From Cladopsammia gracilis (Eukaryota; Cnidaria; Anthozoa; Scleractinia; Dendrophylliidae): DNA of 64,000 nt. The notes under the pieces are model-generated. The model worked only from the letters and a program-made list of their open reading frames with translations. It was not told where the DNA came from and ran no database searches. Position 1 is the stretch's first letter, and every line of letters begins with the position of its first letter. This document shows positions 45,817 to 55,853 of the stretch, piece after piece. The translations under genes and the position numbers were made by a program. The stretch lies in contig JAJGOT010000002.1 in the NCBI GenBank assembly GCA_022457155.1, positions 3,626,501 through 3,690,500 of the forward strand, in the 5' to 3' direction.

Positions 45817-45929
45817 GTTTTCTGACCTTTTCTCGCACTTCGCTAGTGTTTGTTTATACACGGAGGGACTCCAACATGGCGGATAGCAACGGTTGTCATG
45901 GATTATAGTCATGTGGGTGCACGCCAAGA

Positions 45930-46158
45930 ATATGAACAACATTGTCTGGAAGTTTCATCTTGATTGAAACATTGCAACATGGTCAAATAAAATAGTAAAG
46001 TTCACCTAAAACGCGATCGAGACTTTGCGTTTTGATTGCATGGTTGAAGGCGCATGAAGACGCGTTAATTAATTAATTAATTCAGGCGAAGTGTAACGCA
46101 TTTCTGCAAGACCATTATCTTTTGCGGAGTAACCTTAAGGGGTATGTTCTTTGGAGCG

Positions 46159-46224
<66 letters not shown>

Positions 46225-46565
46225 ACATTAATACTTTTTTAAAAAAATAATGGCGTAATAGTAATCTTTATTAACAAATTCTCAGACAATTTGAAATAAA
46301 AACCCAAATCTTTTATTGATAACAAAGCTGACTAAAAAATCTTATTTTACAATTAATTTCACTTAAAAAAAACTATTCAGTCAGAACACTATTTACACTT
46401 AATAATGAACAACATATAAAACTTTAAGCAGAGTGCTACATGTCAGTTTTTTTTAACTGTTTGACATTATTTGAAGGCATACCAGTCTTCCCGGTTATGA
46501 TCTTTTGATGAATATTTTCAAGTAAACAGTTAATAGAGACTACATTTGAATTACCACACTGATGT
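45930..46565. other. No supported gene
   Basis: AT-rich spacer with a (TTAA)-like TTAATTAATTAATTAATTCA tract at about 46,064 and the TAA/TTA microsatellite. Confidence 0.5.
46158..46222. repeat. Palindromic (AAT)n(ATT)n microsatellite
   Basis: About 11 ATA/AAT triplets are followed without a gap by about 10 ATT triplets, forming a near-perfect inverted repeat able to extrude as a hairpin. Confidence 0.95.
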
Positions 46566-48126
46566 TTATTTTTTCTTTGTTTCAAAAAAATTGGTAATCG
46601 CTGTAAGTATCTTTCTATTCTTCGTGACTCTTACTTTCTTTGATTCTGTAGCTCTTGGCTGAGCTAAAAGTCCGATTAGGCCTCTAGAACCCAATCTAGA
46701 AAACACACTGTGCAAGCAGTTGAAGTCAATTCCCTCTTTGGCCATTTTTCCTTTCATTGAGCCAGACACTGGGAGATTTTGCAGTGTTATGACTCGCTGG
46801 CGAACTTGTAATCTGTTCTCAATACTAGACTTGACATAATCCAGAGAAGTCAAATGATGAGCATAATCTTCATTATTGGCTATACGTCCTAAACATCATG
46901 AAAGTGCCCTCACGTCTTCTAGTGCATCATGAGCGTCAAAGTGTTGTTGAAACATTGTCTCATAGATGTTTGAGAGACTCAAACCAGACGTTTTATTCAG
47001 TTTCTCTTTAAATATTGTTAGACTGTCTACGAACATGACATTTAATTCTTTCCATCTTGTAGAAAGAGAGTATTTCTCCAAAGAATTCACTAGGATGGGA
47101 AAGTCAAAGTTATCGCCGTTGTGGGCTATTAAAATGATCGTACATTCTTTGTCATGGTCGTGTGAATTGTTCTTTGACTTTTCGATAAAGTTCGCAAAAT
47201 GTTCTAATGATTGTTTGGGGGATATGTCGCATGCCACTATCTTGTTTTCTTTCACAAGTACCTTTCTACCGTTACGAAATGTAGTAGAGAGCTTATTCAC
47301 TTTGGACGCTCTGGACGATATCTCCATCTCTGGAACAGAGTAGCTGTTGAATTCATCGTTGTTATCAAGAGATACACAAGCAATCTGGATTATCTCCGAG
47401 TCCCTCTTAAGTCCTGTGGTCTCCAAATCAAAAGAGAACGCTTTGATATTATCACATGTTTCCTCAGATGCCTCACCAGTGTTGCTGTTGGTGTGTTTTT
47501 AATGTCACCATTGAAGTCTTCTTCACAGAGACTGTTTAGTGTGCTGTTCAGAATCCCTTTTGTTATCAATTTGCCTTCGTCTGTCACTGCGACACCACTC
47601 TCGTACATGCAGCCCTCCTTTTGTTCCATGCTTTCTTTATGTCTAGCCTTTGTTTTCTTCAGTTCTTTCCTTCTCTTCTTCACAGTCCACTTCTGCTTCC
47701 TGACTTGCTCTCTCTTTCTCTTTCTGGATTCTTTTTGTACGTGATGTGTTGTAATACCACATGCTTCCATTCCTAGTTCATCGGTTGCTTTTGTTAGATA
47801 CTCCAAACCCTCGTTGAACTGGCAGATACCAGATGCAACCCGGAAGTTCAAGCTTTGGGATCCCTCATAGTGTCTTGTCTTTGGTGCTTTTGTTGCGACA
47901 ACTCCATTAACAGATTCATTTCTTTGCGTTGAGCCACAATTAGCAAGTTTCTTGATCCAGTCATTACTTTCAAAAGGCTTCAGAGAACTTTCGATGGCTG
48001 CTCTTAAATTTTCGCCAGATAGAGGCTTTCCACCAGGAAGGTCTTTATAGTGAAATGTAGCTGGGTCTTTTAACGCTCCACACCAGATTGAGCTACAGCC
48101 TGCGTGATCTCCAAATGCGTGACACA
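46566..48126 (-). pseudogene. Mutator-like transposase (C-terminal part) fused to DEDDh exonuclease
   Basis: It begins after an acceptor (TTTTTTAG/TGTGTCACGC at 48,126). The Mutator-type part shows CHAFGDHAGCSSIWCGALKD, NCGSTQRNESVNGVVATKAP and SLNFRVASGICQFNEGLEYL. A Lys/Arg-rich coil follows. After a frameshift at about 47,480 comes a DnaQ-like exonuclease: FSFDLETTGLKRDSEIIQIA (Asp, Glu), ILIAHNGDNFDFPILVNS (Asp) and FDAHDALEDVRALS (His...Asp). The tail (46,853-46,566) adds LPVSGSMKGKMAKEG. All exonuclease acids are present. The upstream exon(s) with the transposase DDE acids are absent, so the copy is 5'-truncated. Confidence 0.75.
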
Positions 48127-48677
48127 CTAAAAAATTCAAACCTACAATCAAGGACAATAGTGTTGGGACAAATTTGCATTTACAATGTTTTCCAATGCGC
48201 GCGATAGAAACACGGTACGCGCAAATGATAGGTGTCCATTTCCCCACCCCTACCCCCTTACAATGTTGAGCCCGTGTAATAAAAATGATTTGTCGATTTC
48301 AACATTGTCTCCTGGGAAGGGGTGGGGTTGCTGAGATGGACTTCAAACGAATAACATGGCTGTATTGGTCGGTCATACTAAATTAGTAATTGATAGGAGC
48401 ACTTTGTAACAGTCCCAAGGACTTGTATGAGACTGTCTAATGCCTAATGGAACCGCTTTGCAGTTAATTTGGCGCTGTGAAATGGGAGTTAGCAAAGAAA
48501 TGTTACAAGTAATTTCTGACGAACGATGTCATTTGAATTGTCAGGGAAATTATCGCTTTTTTGGGATGAATTAGTAATAAAATGATATTCCTCGGCACGG
48601 GTAAGGGATATTTCAAAAATTACTCTAAAAGGGAACTTGCGTGCGTGTATTGTTAGTCGTTTGTGTTCGTGTTTGCA

Positions 48678-49256
48678 ATGGCGTCTAATACACAAAGAAT
48701 TGTTTATGTCATAACGTACAGTCGGGCGGATATGGGAAAATTTCGTACACGAGAGAGCTTTGCGGAAACGGTAACCGAAGCGTGGCTGTGTTTCGGTATA
48801 AATGTTTTGCAGTGGGTCGTAAGTATTGAGGCTCATGCAAATGTAGATTGCGATGACGGTGATGAAACTGTTAATAGGTACCATTTTCACATGGCTGTAA
48901 AACTAGGCAAGAGAGGCCGTTGGTTGCAAGTGAAGAAGTACTTAAGCGACAAATTTGGCATTCAAGTTCATTTTAGCGATCACCACAACAGTTATTACAG
49001 TGCTTATAAGTATGTCATGAAAGAAGATAGTGAACCGAAACATTCCTTAGGGCACCCTGACTTGACTACTGTTCCTAGAACAGAAGTTGCTATTGCTTCG
49101 AAAAAGCGAAAAAGGAAAGAAAAGGATTCCAGCGGCAAAAATAAAAAGGCAAGAGAAGAAAGATTGAGCGTGTATGACGTCTGTAAAATTAAGCGAAAAT
49201 GCTTGCCAATTGATGAAGAAGAATTTTTGTGTTCTTCAACACGTTGGTGTAGATGA
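48678..49256 (+). CDS. HUH endonuclease (Rep-like) protein, 3' end lost
   Basis: The start is taken at ATG 48,678 (MASNTQRIVYVITYSRADMG), five codons inside the open frame. Rep-like landmarks: a first beta strand VYVITYS, an HUH-type metal site in NRYHFHMAVKL (HFH at 48,882), and a Tyr-rich helix YYSAYKYVMKED with Y-x-x-K spacing suitable for the nucleophile. A basic nuclear-localisation-like run (KKRKRKEK) follows. After LSVYDVCKIK the frame leaves the expected family sequence and joins a GIY-YIG-like tail. HUH enzymes nick single-stranded DNA and drive rolling-circle replication or transposition (Helitron-, Replitron-, CRESS-like). Confidence 0.6.
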   Translation: MASNTQRIVYVITYSRADMGKFRTRESFAETVTEAWLCFGINVLQWVVSIEAHANVDCDDGDETVNRYHFHMAVKLGKRGRWLQVKKYLSDKFGIQVHFSDHHNSYYSAYKYVMKEDSEPKHSLGHPDLTTVPRTEVAIASKKRKRKEKDSSGKNKKAREERLSVYDVCKIKRKCLPIDEEEFLCSSTRWCR

Positions 49257-49434
49257 CAAGCATTTTCGCGACAAACATTCTTTGGCTCCTAAGGATCTTA
49301 CAAAGAACTTTAGTGTCTTAATGAAGTGCACGAACAAATTTGACTGCCTCGTATATGAGATGTTTTTTATTCACGAACTGAGACCTACTCTCAATGTACA
49401 ATCTGACTCAATTCGTGCTAAGGTTTTTAATTAG
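49174..49434 (+). pseudogene. GIY-YIG nuclease tail of a Penelope-like element
   Basis: The frame carries the end of the C-terminal endonuclease found in Penelope-like retroelements: DKHFRDKHSLAPKDLTKNF, CLVYEMFFIHELRPTLN and VQSDSIRAKVFN, then a stop. The Glu of VYEM is the expected catalytic metal ligand. The GIY and YIG motifs and the reverse transcriptase are absent, so it is a 5'-truncated insertion, overlapping the HUH gene's last codons. Confidence 0.65.
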
Positions 49435-49566
49435 TTTTTAATTAGCCTTTTACTAGTTGTTTTCTTTGAACATTTTTATTGTCCGTTTACACCTGCAAAT
49501 TTCATGCAAAAATTTTTTACACTTCCTATGTACATGTATATAATTTTACTATTCTATTTCACCTGT

Positions 49567-49602
49567 CACTTGATGATGACCGAAGAACGGTCGAAACGTT
49601 GT
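49567..49602 (+). other. Penelope-like 3' motif with stem-loop
   Basis: TTGATGATGACCGAAGAACG followed by GTCGAAACGTTGTG contains a GACCG/CGGTC stem between TGATGA and GAAACG. That is the order of a hammerhead-ribozyme-like core, though with T in place of the C of CTGATGA. It lies 130 bp after the GIY-YIG stop, where Penelope-like elements carry such motifs. Confidence 0.5.
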
Positions 49603-49605
49603 GTT

Positions 49606-50120
49606 TTACCGTTGATTTTTATTGTTAAAACCTTTCATTTCTATAAATAACCTTAACCTTTAATAATAACCTTTCATTCCTATAAATGTTTAAAATTTTC
49701 TCCGAGTATAATCCATTTCACCGCCTTCACCAACAATCAATATCTGCATTGTAACGTTAATTTATAAATATAATTGGGAAAGTGAAGTTTGTGCAATAAT
49801 CCTGGAAAAAACATCAACATCTGTTAATGTAATGAAAAAAAAACAATGTTGAATTTCTGTAGCCTATTTTAAGCTTACGTGTTCGTTCGAAGCGATCTCC
49901 TGTTTCTCGTGTGTTCACCTTAGAAAGAGTGAAGACTTATCACGGCACTTAGAATTTAAGCCTATATTGCGAGCAAACACAGGCTATAACTATTTTCCTA
50001 CTTCTCATTCCAAATACATAGATACTTTATTGGGCACAGAATTCATGAGTGACATCTTAGCCAAGTAATGCATCATAATACATATCAATGTACAATTTTT
50101 TAACTTTCAAACCATATAAT
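49606..50120. other. No supported gene
   Basis: AT-rich spacer between the Penelope-like tail and the GTGACC-family copy; no frame or element end supported. Confidence 0.4.
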
Positions 50121-50810
50121 ATGACCCTCCATATGAAAACACGTGTTATGGAACATTGCAATTTAGGTCAAACCGGGTTTCAAAACACTACTCCCCCCCC
50201 CAAAAAAAAAAACTGGGTTTGTAAGGGTTTGCAAAGTGTTTGTAAAGGGTTTGTGAAGGGTTTCCAAAGCATTAAGATTTGGCAGATTAATGAGTAACTT
50301 AGAAAAGTTAGCCTTGTTTCTCTAACAGAGGTACAAGAGCGCCTCCGATTGAAGAATACGCATCGAACACACAACGCACGAACGTGAGCGTTGCGGTTAC
50401 AAATTGTAAAATTTAACATCAAATTGTCAAAATACCTGTGTTAAAACAGTGCTCGCTACGTTTGTCGGACATTTTGAAGCTTTTAGCAATGAAGGAACAC
50501 CAAAGACGAATCTAGGAAAGAGTTTTTAAACAAGCGGACATCTTGGTTAACCTTAGTAACCAGGCAAAATAAAACATGTGCAAAACGCGCCACATGGGAA
50601 GTTCGCTAAATGCAATAATACAATGACAGTATTCGTTCCAACAAATGCCAAATAATAACAGCATTTAATCAAGTTTAATTTACAAGGAAAACTCGCCTGT
50701 AAAATAGCTTTAAACGAAAACGATCGGTTCCACGGCGGTACGCATGCCGCGTACGAACTCGAATTTCGCAGTGTTTATGATAGATACAATATTATTATCC
50801 TCCGAAGATG
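50121..50810. mobile_element. GTGACC-family element, truncated copy
   Basis: It starts ATGACCCTCCATATGAAAAC (first base of the terminus changed) and runs colinear with the reverse complement of 59,188-58,370. It includes the GGGTTTG array (short here, broken by poly-C/poly-A), TAACTTAGAAAAGTTAGCCT, and the GCATGCCGCGTACGAACTCG block. It loses similarity near 50,810, so only one end is present. Confidence 0.8.
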
Positions 50811-50889
50811 AATTGAACTGCATAATTCATATAAAATTGTTTTAATTTTGGCAGCAGCTTTTGTGTCCAGTCATAAACGATCAAATTGT

Positions 50890-51235
50890 ATCCTTTCCTG
50901 GGACATTTGAGTGGATTCCGATAAATAAATACAAAAAATCGCACCAAGTTAATCCTGTAATAGCCAACTGTCCCTGTACTTGTGCATAATACACATGACC
51001 TTTCTCAATGGAAAAATGGCGCCTATTTCCTCGATATCTTCATTCCTGATGCTTCCATGTTTTTCCAATGACTCATTCTTTTCGTCCTTCTCATCTGTGT
51101 TGGAGAAAGATTCATCTGCAGTTGGATTTTATAGTGTGCCTTTCCAACAATAAATAGAACTGCATGTTTTAATTTGGGCAGCAGCTTTTGTGTCCAGTCA
51201 TTATGATCAAATACAAGCAAGATTCTTTGGGACAA
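50890..51235 (-). pseudogene. Second YqaJ-type exonuclease relic
   Basis: On the minus strand near 51,010-50,890 the frame reads GHVYYAQVQGQLAITGLTWC. It is closely similar to HEYYAQVQWQLAITG in the relic at 2.9-3.3 kb and typical of the YqaJ C-terminal part. Upstream frames (DWTQKLLPKLKHAVLFIVG; SFSNTDEKDEKNESLEKHG) may be the same gene. A block containing GGCAGCAGCTTTTGTGTCCA is present both at about 50,850 and at 51,178. Confidence 0.55.
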
Positions 51236-51561
51236 GCGAGATATCTACACAAAAAAGAAACAGCAATAGACGTGTCAAATACATATACCCGAGGGGCAAA
51301 TGCGAAAAAAAAAAAGAAATAAACTATACAACAAAATACAAAAAACTTACGATTTCGCCTTTGTTTTGAGAGTCTTTTTTGCAAATAATGATGTTTATTC
51401 CTCGCCAAACAACCTTTCCGCGATTGACGAACGAACTGTGTGCTCAGCAGCTGTGGGCGTCAAAAGTATTTAAACAAAAAAACCGGATCTTTTCTAACTT
51501 AAAAAAAACAACAGATTTTCCTCGAAAGCAAATACATACATTTTTTTTCAAGGTCCGGCCG

Positions 51562-52000
51562 TCGAAATTGTTTGAACGAAAAGCTGTATGTTTTCGTCGA
51601 AGGCAAATGATAATTTTTTTTCAAGGATAAAATTTCTGTGTACTTTGTTGCGTTAGCTGTCTAAATAAACGAACTAATTTTTTTTAATTGCAAAAAAAGG
51701 AAATATATTTTTTTTGAGTCTTTCAAGAGTAAAATTTGTGTGTACTCGGCATCGAAATTGTTTGAACGAAAAGCTGTATGTTTTTGCCAAAGGCAAATAA
51801 TAATTTTTTTTTCAAGGATAAAATTTCTGTGTACTTTGTTGCGTTAGCTGTCTAAATAAACGAACTAGGTTTTTTTAATTGCAAAAAATGGAAATATATA
51901 TTTTTGAGTCTTTCAAGAGTAAAATATGTGTGTACTCGGCATCGAAATTGTTTGAATGAAAAGCTGTATGTTTTCGTCGAAGGAAATTTGTGTGTACTCG
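51562..52000. repeat. 190-bp tandem repeat, about 2.4 copies
   Basis: The unit begins CGAAATTGTTTGAACGAAAA and contains GTGTACTTTGTTGCGTTAGC. Starts are at about 51,562, 51,753 and 51,943, and the last copy is incomplete. Confidence 0.8.
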
Positions 52001-52406
52001 GCAACGAGAAGCTCTCGCAACTATTTAAACAAGAATGCTCGCACTTTTTTAATTAAAAAAAAACATTTTCGTTTGAAACTCGCGAACCTCGCTCAAAAAT
52101 CGTGCGAGACCGAAAATTTTTTCAAAAACCGTGGGCCAAAAATCGTTCGACCCAAAAATGTTTCTAAGACGTTTGGAGCCAAAAAACGATTTTGCCCCAG
52201 TTCCTTCGCATCCTCCTTATGGTAATGAACTTACGTTCAGTCTTAACCAAAATGTGTCAGTTTTGGGCCTTGTAGGGTTCTTCATTTACTACTAGGCATA
52301 ATCACTTAATGGTACTGTAAATATTAATCTTCCATTTCCAGCTAACAACTGAAACTCATACGATTCAACCAAGCGACTGTCGAGCAAACGATCTCTCAAA
52401 CGCTTA

Positions 52407-53705
52407 TCAGGAAGGACTCAAGTTCATCTTCAAAAATAACACATGGCCTGGAGTGCTGGAAGCACCAAGCACTGAATTAATGTTTCGACCATGAATCAAG
52501 GCCTCCTTTATCAGCATAACTCTAGACTGTTCAATAGCATCATAATAAACACTTGTTAGCAATGGCCAAAAGGCAGCCGATTTCCACAATGGAACAACAA
52601 GGGTGCCCTTGGCTCCCTGACTGCGCATATATTCCAAAGCTCTTGGAATCAGATAGACTGGCGGAATGAGCCAGCAATTTTCATCACTCCAATTCTGCAT
52701 GAATGCATCCATGCCAGAGGAACCCGGATTCCAGAATCTAGAGAAAAACCTTGGGATTTTCATATTGTAGAAATTAGCAAAACAGTCGACCGTGTGAGGA
52801 CCCCAGAGGAAATTAAAAGCTTCAAAGACGACTGGCTGTACCTGCCAATCGTCAATATCAATCAATTTGCTAACGAAATCCGCCCTCACATTCTCCCCCC
52901 TCGGAACCCATTCAATTTCTAACTGGATATTATGTTCATTGCAAATCTTAAAAATGTTTAGGGCAATGATATGAAGGTCAAACTTCATACTACCAACTGT
53001 TACTATATTAGCGGCAGCGCCATTATCGGTATACCATTTAACGTGAGACGAAGTTACTACTGGTAGAAATGATAACAGTGCAAATTCAATAGCTGTCAGC
53101 TCTCTCCAAGTGGAGCTCCTTGCTTTTTCATCCATGGTCCCCATTTTGTGGCAAATGTGCTCCCCTTCATTAATATAGATGACCGCACCATAAGCATTTT
53201 GACTCGCATCGGAGTAAGTGATTTTTTGTGGCTTCCTTGCAACGAAGCAATCCTGAAAATTACGCGCATGGACATGACATTTCCAAAATATAATCTCCTC
53301 TATAGAATATTGGTCTAAAGCCATAGGAGTATCCCACTCCTCAGCAATAGCAACTGTCATTTGACAATGCCTGGTGGTAATTCTGGGTAATGTCCCTGTA
53401 ACCGGACTCGTCGACATAACCTTCCCGACAAAGGAAGCTAATTGCCTAGGTGAGACTAAAAACTTTTGACATTCCAACTGAACAGCTGTATCTTCGATAC
53501 TCTGAGCCCTAGCATGGGTAACACTGATAGTGCCGTTTGCACTGTTCCACACGACACCGACCCAAGTAATACACTGAGTGGGTTCCCAAACTAACTTAGC
53601 ATGGTTTATTATAAAACCCGCTTTAATAATATCAGAATAAATATTCGCGGCCATAGTTTTAGCATCGTCATAACCATTGGCGATGGCCCAACCATCATCT
53701 AATTA
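52407..53705 (-). pseudogene. DIRS-like RT end, RNase H and downstream domain
   Basis: A 415-codon frame follows a stop at the RT active site. It shows the RT thumb (HAKLVWEPTQCITWVGVVWN), RNase H (ITYSDASQNAYGAVIYINEG, STWRELTAIEFAL, VKWYTDNGAAANIV, NVRADFVSKLIDID) and the post-RNase H module HTVDCFANFYNMKIPRFFSR, SSGMDAFMQNWSDENCWLIP and GTLVVPLWKSAAFWPLL. This module is typical of DIRS-like pol. No tyrosine recombinase was found downstream (52.0-52.4 kb). The TAA at 53,703-53,705 replaces the residue just before LDDGWAIANG. Confidence 0.8.
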
Positions 53706-54369
53706 TAAACCCTCCACCATTTTACCAGGGGACGTAACACTTTCGTGAATATATATGGGGCAGTGGACAGCCCAAACGGTAAAACGGTAAAAACAAAAAA
53801 TTTCGTTATCCCTTGGAACACCCACGAAAAACCCAAATATAACTGATGGGGATGAAAAATATCCACATGATAGTAACCACTCTTGAGATTGAAGGAAATC
53901 ATAAAACCATTCTTGCGAAACATTGTCAAGGCAACCTTCCAATCCTCGTATTTAAATTTATACCTAATCAGAAAGTAATTGACATATCTTAAGTCTAGAA
54001 TAAGTCTTTTCTTCCCATTGCTCTGAACTGAAACGGACAATGGATTGACGACCGTAGGCCTACAGGGAATTTCCTTAACCCGACCCGACTGAAGAAGCTC
54101 CTTGATCTAACTATACACGAAATCAGAGTGTCTCAAAGCTGAACTATTATTTGTGAGATAACAAGGGGGCGGAAGAGCCATAAAATTCAAACGATAGCCG
54201 TAGCTAATAACATTAATGATAAACGAAGAAGCACCTATTGCCTTCCAGAACGCTAAGTGTTTCTTTAAGTTTCCCTTGACGTTTGCATTTGTAGAACTGT
54301 CCTCTTCCAGTTCAAAATTCTCCCGTACCTGAATCACATCGTTGTATTTTTGGAACTCTTCAGGGACCT
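53706..54369 (-). pseudogene. DIRS-like reverse transcriptase, fingers and palm
   Basis: It continues upstream of the catalytic stop: DWKVALTMFRKNGFMISFNL, SGYYHVDIFHPHQLYLGFSW, VLPFGLSTAPYIFTKVLRPL and SNGKKRLILDLRYVN. A further in-frame TAG at about 54,106 separates the gag-pol junction part (FWKAIGASSFIINVISYGYR). The palm's first catalytic Asp appears replaced (ISFNLKSGYYH where FDL is usual). At least one deletion or frameshift lies just before the LDDG motif. Confidence 0.75.
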
Positions 54370-54625
54370 GGGGTGCTTACCATTTACATGGAAAATCCAG
54401 AAATTCTGGTTGGGAAATCAAATGGTACGTATCATTCCATTCGGAAAGTTTGAGAAATTATGGGCTGCTGGTTCTGGTGATACATTTTTTCCAAACATTT
54501 TAATCTTTCCAGCTGATGTGAGTTGTATTTTTACTTTTCCCTTCTTCCACAAGGTCAAGTTAAGTCATTTAATGTTTATGCATGAAATTTCCAACCGGAT
54601 GGATCCTGTAAATGGTAAGCACCCC
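54370..54625. mobile_element. 256-bp MITE with GGGGTGCTTACCATTTACA ends
   Basis: GGGGTGCTTACCATTTACA at the left and its reverse complement at the right bound the insert, which separates the gag knuckle from the RT. CAGGG-like edges suggest hAT, but no 8-bp duplication is visible. CTG on both sides could be a 3-bp Harbinger-type duplication. Confidence 0.75.
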
Positions 54626-54830
54626 TGATTAACTAGCACCCCTGTATCCTGGGCTAGAGGTTGAAGCTGAGGCTCCAGCTCCGGTATTTGCAAAGGCTCG
54701 ACCGGCGGCAAAACCGCGCGGGACGAAGCTTGCTCCACTCGCCGCTCTGCAATCCCTTGACCAATGTCCAAGCCTTCCACACTTGAAACATTTATCAGTG
54801 TTTGGACGGCCTGTGAATTATAATTCAAGA
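54626..54830 (-). pseudogene. DIRS-like gag zinc knuckle
   Basis: The minus-strand frame has TDKCFKCGRLGHWSRDCRAA (CX2CX4HX4C), followed by a Gly/Ala/Ser-rich stretch leading into the MITE. This is the C-terminal end of a gag protein whose N-terminal half lies at 55.25-55.84 kb. Confidence 0.7.
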
Positions 54831-54877
54831 GCTAATCACAAAAATGAATCAGAGTAAAAGAGGGTCGGGCGGGAGGG

Positions 54878-55122
54878 AAAAACCAAGTCAAGCGTGGACT
54901 GAAAAATCAGCTCTGAAAAAATGCGAGAAGTGAATAACTGACCTTGTGTACACTATATATACAGCAGCGGTTACGCAACTATTCACACCAGATGAATAGG
55001 ACCTAATTGACATAACAAACTTGCGAGATTGACGCAAGGAAAACAACAGTGGTAATGAATAAGTGACGGATAATTCAAACGCCGCACGGACGTTTCTGGC
55101 TACGAGCCTATGGAAAATACAT
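54878..55122. repeat. 246-bp repeat, copy A
   Basis: A direct repeat of 55,854-56,100 at roughly 94% identity: AAAAACCAAGTCAAGCGTGG ... CTATGGAAAATACAT, including CACTATATATACAGCAGCGG, a possible core promoter. Confidence 0.85.
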
Positions 55123-55249
55123 TTTCATTTTAACTACTGCGTAGACCAAATGAAAAATATTTCCAATATTCCTAAACAGAAACTACAGATGGTTGGTGAC
55201 TCGTGAGGAGTCACCACGAGAAATTACAAAGCACAAATAAAGGGAAAAC

Positions 55250-55836
55250 TCAAGTGAAGTATGTCATACAAATACCACGAAAAAGCTGATCACGGTTCTG
55301 ATTCCCCACGTATGCAGTCCTTGGCTGCTTGTTGCTATTTGCAACCCGACGTTCCTTCTCCCTCTGCTTTCTCTTCCTGTTAGCCGAGGCCCTTGCATTT
55401 CGAATTTTCTTTTCATTGTCTTCGTCAGAGGCGATGTCGTCAGACTCTTATTCGTTGACGGCGTCCCACCCCCCCTTCACTTGAATCGGCAATACGGATA
55501 AGCTTTTGTCGTTTATGGATCAACCGACTTGCTTGATCCAGCAGATCGGCAACTTTGCACTGCTCTTTCGATGCGAAATCCTCTCTAGCCTTCTCTACGA
55601 TATCCGCGAGCTCAGCGTTGAATTGGAATTGTTTTTGATTTCCTTTGGACTTGAACCTTTCGGCTCGTAGCTCAGATTTCTGTTTCGTTGAAATCTCCTT
55701 GGCCTTCTGTTCGAGGCGGTCTTCCAAGTAAGACTTAAAAAAGCGAAAAAACCTGGTTAACGTCCTCACTAACGGGCAGTTTCTGTCCGGGTATCTCGAC
55801 AGCGCCTACCGAAGTTGTGGACTCTTCCTTGCTCAT
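55250..55836 (-). pseudogene. DIRS-like gag, N-terminal part
   Basis: It starts at ATG 55,836 (MSKEESTTSVGAVEIPGQKL). A frameshift in a poly-T run near 55,745 moves into FKSYLEDRLEQKAKEIST, GNQKQFQFNAELADIVEKAR and LIHKRQKLIRIADSS. After another shift near 55,470 comes WDAVNE, a TAA stop, then ESDDIASDEDNEKKIRNARA and a basic tail ending at 55,250. Charged helices and the order match cnidarian DIRS gag proteins. Confidence 0.65.
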
Positions 55837-55853
55837 CTCTTGGCTAAAGAACC

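Larger units (their letters stand above)
41215..45929. mobile_element. Two-gene DNA transposon (THAP-DDE transposase plus SWIM-PHD-Ulp1 protein)
   Basis: The inverted ends begin TCTTGGCGTGCAC (41,215 inward; 45,929 inward). Each holds, 40-50 bp further in, a second matching block CCGCCATGTTGGAGTCCCTC. AT lies directly outside both ends, a possible 2-bp target duplication. Two convergent genes fill the interior, one per strand, with about 0.9 kb between their stops containing two MITEs. The transposase type (THAP plus DDE_Tnp_4) and two-gene plan fit ISL2EU/Harbinger-like elements. The Ulp1-type second protein is the unusual part. Confidence 0.75.

Noticed and set aside
49567..49602. Calling an active hammerhead ribozyme
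   Set aside because: The core deviates (T for the first C of CTGATGA) and I could not close the outer stems by eye.
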